Positions 59,827-64,000 of a stretch of 64,000 nucleotides of DNA are shown one piece after another (position 1 is the first letter of the stretch; each line of letters begins with the position of its first letter). The stretch lies in NCBI GenBank assembly GCA_947685225.1, contig CANTUV010000051.1, forward strand, positions 1,302,001-1,366,000, written 5' to 3'. A program made the position numbers and the translations under genes. The notes under the pieces are model-generated. The model searched no databases, was not told where the DNA came from, and saw only the letters and a list, made by a program, of their open reading frames with translations. This DNA comes from Garcia nutans (taxonomy: Eukaryota; Streptophyta; Magnoliopsida; Malpighiales; Euphorbiaceae).

Positions 59827-62800
59827 TAGAAAATTGAATGGCTAAAGGAGGAAGAAAGTATTTTAGTAATTTTAATATTTTTTATATTCAATAATATATA
59901 TGTGGGCCATACCAATAATATTTAACAAATGAATTTTGCTAACAGAATTAAATTTGCCGTTAAACTAGGAGTTTAAATAGTTAATTTTTCAAAAATTTGT
60001 GTGTAATTGGACCCAAAATTACTTCAAAGACTATTATATACCCTCGCGAAAGTATTAAAGACTTATACTTTATTCCCTTTTCTTTTAAATTTTGGTTTGC
60101 TTTAAAGATAATGTCAAATATAATTTTATTTTGTAATTTATTTTTAATAATGAGTTTTCTTTTGATTAAATTTTTTTAGTATTATTGAATATATAATTAT
60201 TTTTATATTTTTTATATATTAAAAATAATATATAATTTATTTTAATATAAAGCATTTATAAATTGAAAACAAGAAAACATCATGTAATGCATGTTCTAAT
60301 TTGTACAAAAATAACTTAATAAGTGAAAATATTTTTAACATTACTCGTTGCTTTTTATTTCAAAACACTTGCTTTTTAATTTTTATTTTCAAAAATTCTT
60401 ACTTGTAGAGATATACATCTGATATATTTTTTTTAGTATATTAAAACAATATATTTTCAATTAAACCTAAAAAATAATATTTTTAAAATTTCTTAAATAT
60501 TATAGTATTTTTGAATAAAAGTTAAAATAACATTACTGCATGATTTTCTCCTTTATAAAAGGATTTCTATAAAATATCCTAAAAATTAAAAATATTTTAA
60601 AAATACTTTTTCAAAAAAATATATTTTTCAACTTTTAATTTTAAAGATACTCACTTTTAGAAATATACATCTTTAATATATTAAATTTAAAAAAGAGTTT
60701 AAAATTTTCAAAAAATATAAAATATTTTAAAAAAATTAAAAAATGCATATAATTTCATCTTTATCAAATACTGTCATCAAGTGGATTTATACACTTAGGC
60801 CCATTAATTTGTACTCGGGCTAACCCTATGTCAGATATTATTTTGAGGAAATTACATAGGTTTACAACAAAAGGATGGCCAACTTTCAAATTTTACAGTC
60901 ATCAACTTCTTTTTTTTTTTTATTTTTTATGTTTGTTTCGTTTTTTTTAGGCGGTGATTTTTGTTTAAATTTTAATTTTATGTTATTTTTTATTTTTTAG
61001 GTAAATTATCTATTTATTTTTTGTTCATAAATAAATTTTTTTCTTGTCATATTCTCAAAAGACACAAAATATAAATATGTACATAATATATACAAAATAT
61101 ACACATAATAAATAACAACATCTATACAACATATACCAAATATACTCTTAACATTTACCCAAACATCTACACAATTTATTTAATATTTTTTTAACTTTAT
61201 TTTTTTAATTTTATATACACATAATATACACAATAAATACATTGCAAACACATAGCATTTACAACATCTAAATAGCATGTATACAATATAGACGCAATAT
61301 CTATACAACATCTAACAAAAGTAATATATTAAAATTTTATTTTTTATGTACATGATATGTAAAAATTGTTTAAAATAAATTTAATAATTTTTATTAATAT
61401 ATTTTTATTAATTTTAATTTTTTATATAATTTTTGTGAGTACTATTTATTATTTATAATCAAATTTAATATTTTTCATTTATAAAAAATTAATATATTTT
61501 ATATGTTGAAAATATAATTTAAAATATTAATTTTTATTATTTATTAAAAAAAATTATTGGCGAAGTTTAAAAAAAATGAAAATTGAAGTAAAATATTATT
61601 TGTAGTGAGAGAGAATGTATTTTAGAAAAAAAAAACTTATTTTAGTAAGAAATGAGACATTTTAAAAAATTTGACCTAACTTTTTCTACAATTTTAAGTA
61701 TTTTTTTGTGTGATGTTTTTGAAAAATAATTTTTTATGTGTAGTTTTGTAAAAACCCCTATTGTTTATAATTTTGAACTTGTGTTTCAAAATTTTAGATT
61801 TTGCATTCTTTTGTTTATGCCTATAGCATAAATAATTGGAAAATTTACAAAAATAACTGAAAAAATAAAAATTTATAAAAATATTATACAAATAAAAAAT
61901 TATAAAAATACTATATAAATAAAAATTATAAAAATGTGATATATTTTTAATATTTGTTTATTGATGTTGAATAGATTTTAGTATATATCTTAAAAATGTA
62001 AAAAAAAATTAAAAAAAATACAGCATTTCTGTAAACTCAAGAAATAGTAAAAATGAAATTTTTTTTTAAAAAAGTAATTTTTTACGTAATTTTCTCTAAA
62101 TAATTTCTTAAAAGATCAGTTTTTTTCTTTGTTAAAAAATAAGAGTGGAACTTAATCAATTTTTCTTTTTCTTTTTTCGTCTATTTTATAAAAGCTCACA
62201 ATATTTCAACTGCAAATAACTTATATTTTTTTATATAAAATACAGGAAATAACTTTTTTTAAGAACTAATTAATAGTATTAATTGATTACGAAGAGGCGT
62301 TTTGCAAATTAAAAGATTGGAGCAAAAATTGTAATTCATACCATTCAATTTTTAGTATGAATTTTTATTTTTAGAATTTAAAAATTATGATATTTTCCCT
62401 TTAAAAGAATACTTTGGATAAGTAATTTCGCTAGGATTTCAATAACATGTTCTATGTAAGATAAAATTTATATAATTTTATTTTAAAACATATTTGTGCA
62501 TCTAAAAAATCACGTATATTAACCATAAATTTATTTCAAAATTTCAAATTTAAACATTTATAAAATTCTATTGATATCAAATAAATGAAGTTATGTTATT
62601 GCCATAGGAAGAAACTTTACAAGTTGATTTATATGTTGAAAACAATTATAAATAAAATTCTGCAACTATACTAATATATTTTAAATAATTATAATTTTAG
62701 AAGTTGATATTCTCCTTTTAAAAAAATTAGAGAAAAGCCCTCGCATTATTTCGGAATATATAAAATGAACAAACAATATAAAATACATAAAAATATATTT

Positions 62801-64000
62801 TATTTAAGTGTAGAAATTAAGCTAAACTTTATTACATTTCTTAGATATAATATTAGATAAAAATATCTTATATCTTATATATAATAGAAAATCATTTAAA
62901 AGTTATCAATAATTATATATAGTAAAAGTTGAGTTCTCTCATCTTATATTGAAAAGATAAAATATAATTATTTTATAGAAAAACCTATAAACTTTTAAGA
63001 ATTAAAACTGAGTTCTTTATTATACATATTCGATATTACTTATTAAAATATTTAATAAATATATTTCATTCTAAAATAAAGCTAAAATTAAAAATATATG
63101 TATAAATTTATATTTTCAATAAAAATAATTATTTTTTTAATTTTATAAAATAAAAATGTGTTTATTAATTTAAAACAAAGAAAGCATTATATAATATAGA
63201 TTTTTATAGTTACTGAAAAAGTTAAAATTTATTTTACTATACGTTAAAAAGTTATTAAATGTAAAAATATATAAATAATAGGCTAGGTATAAACATTTAT
63301 AATTATAATATTGTCATTCTACAACGGATATGGAATTCTTACTCCAACTGTTTGATTTTCCTTTAAAGTGAGGATATGAATTGACACTTTTCTTTTGAAA
63401 AGAAGATCAACAAAAATGAATATCCATTACTATACTAATGTGGCATAAAAATGATCAAAGTCAATATAAAAAGAAAACCATTTGCCTCGATTAAAAATGC
63501 TAATGTGCATAAAATTATAGGTATGTTAACGTGACGAATATTAATTGCTCAAAAAAAACATTACTAATATTAACGTGCAACAAAATTATTGATCTAATTA
63601 CTATAATGATGTAGCCAAGCAAGAAAATCTGAAGTGTTATTGTCTAGTAATGATAAGTTAAGAACTTCCTCTAATAATATTATTTAATTATTCATTTATT
63701 TACTATTTGCTTACATGAACTTTTTATATTAATTTTATTTTTTAAAAATTAAAATTTTAACACTATTTTTAATATTTATTATATTATGATCATACTTAAA
63801 AAAATATAAATAAAATTTAGTTAGAAAATAATAAAAAATGGTATATTCAGTATTTTACTATAGTATCAACATTGTTTCGCTGTAGCATAAATAGTATTTT
63901 TGTAGTTTTAGATTTTAGAATAAATTTCATTTGAATAGATGAAGACTAAATGTATGTTATAATAGGCATGTCGTGATGCTAACATGCAATAAAATTGTAG

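Larger units (their letters stand above)
57383..64000. other. AT-rich intergenic DNA to the window end
   Basis: I see no supported gene. 57900-58120 is less AT-rich (TCTCGCTGGCGCTTGAAGG) but has only stop-interrupted frames, and could be a small old exon or transposon relic. A TAAA microsatellite lies at about 59799-59826. From 60180 to 64000 the sequence is extremely A/T-rich, with ACATAATATACA-like words recurring near 61080-61320. One MITE (58263-58584) is annotated separately. Confidence 0.5.

Overview
This window is nuclear DNA from a flowering plant, most likely a core eudicot. The evidence is AT-rich intergenic DNA, plant-type introns, a hybrid proline-rich cell-wall protein gene, a plant CNOT10 homologue and plant-specific LTR retrotransposon lineages. 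I cannot name the species from sequence alone. Only two ordinary host genes are supported: a single-exon proline-rich 8-cysteine-motif protein (22659-23540, +) and a six-exon CCR4-NOT subunit 10 gene (28273-37306, -). Nearly everything else with structure is transposon-derived.

Left part (1-19400): a nest of LTR retrotransposons. The oldest element, B (14716-about 19400, -), keeps gag/protease remnants and a 5' LTR. That LTR is split by a 2.4-kb solo LTR (16661-19082) with target duplication AGTGG. Element A (Athila-like, -, LTR 13390-14715) sits in B's protease region. A Tat-type non-autonomous element (+, to 13079) sits in A's gag. An Athila element (-, 1-5422) sits in the Tat element's 5' LTR. 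Its gag and pol share one long frame broken by a single stop, and its U3 carries an array of seven GC-rich palindromes just upstream of the TATA box. The left halves of A, Tat and Athila must lie beyond position 1.

Middle (19400-40000): AT-rich intergenic DNA flanking the two host genes. It also holds local tandem duplications and a 248-bp hAT-type MITE with a perfect 8-bp target duplication (39109-39356).

Right part (40000-57400): first a degraded plant-mobile-domain-like stretch, then a decayed chromovirus on the minus strand (42430-48830). The chromovirus reverse transcriptase is cut by a second solo LTR of the same family as the first (43440-46550, duplication TATCA). Inside that solo LTR is a 651-bp GC-rich insertion (44652-45302, duplication TTAAC). 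It is built from a 55-bp near-perfect hairpin and two 242-bp direct repeats, each with a tRNA-like B-box. This is the most unusual object in the window. Further right is another Tat-type LTR/leader/gag (about 51690-55640), joined abruptly to the 3' part of a mariner-like transposon (55641-57380). From 57383 to the end I see AT-rich intergenic DNA with one Mutator-type MITE (58263-58584).

The two host genes are not functionally linked. The rest records successive transposon insertions, which the target duplications allow to be put in order.
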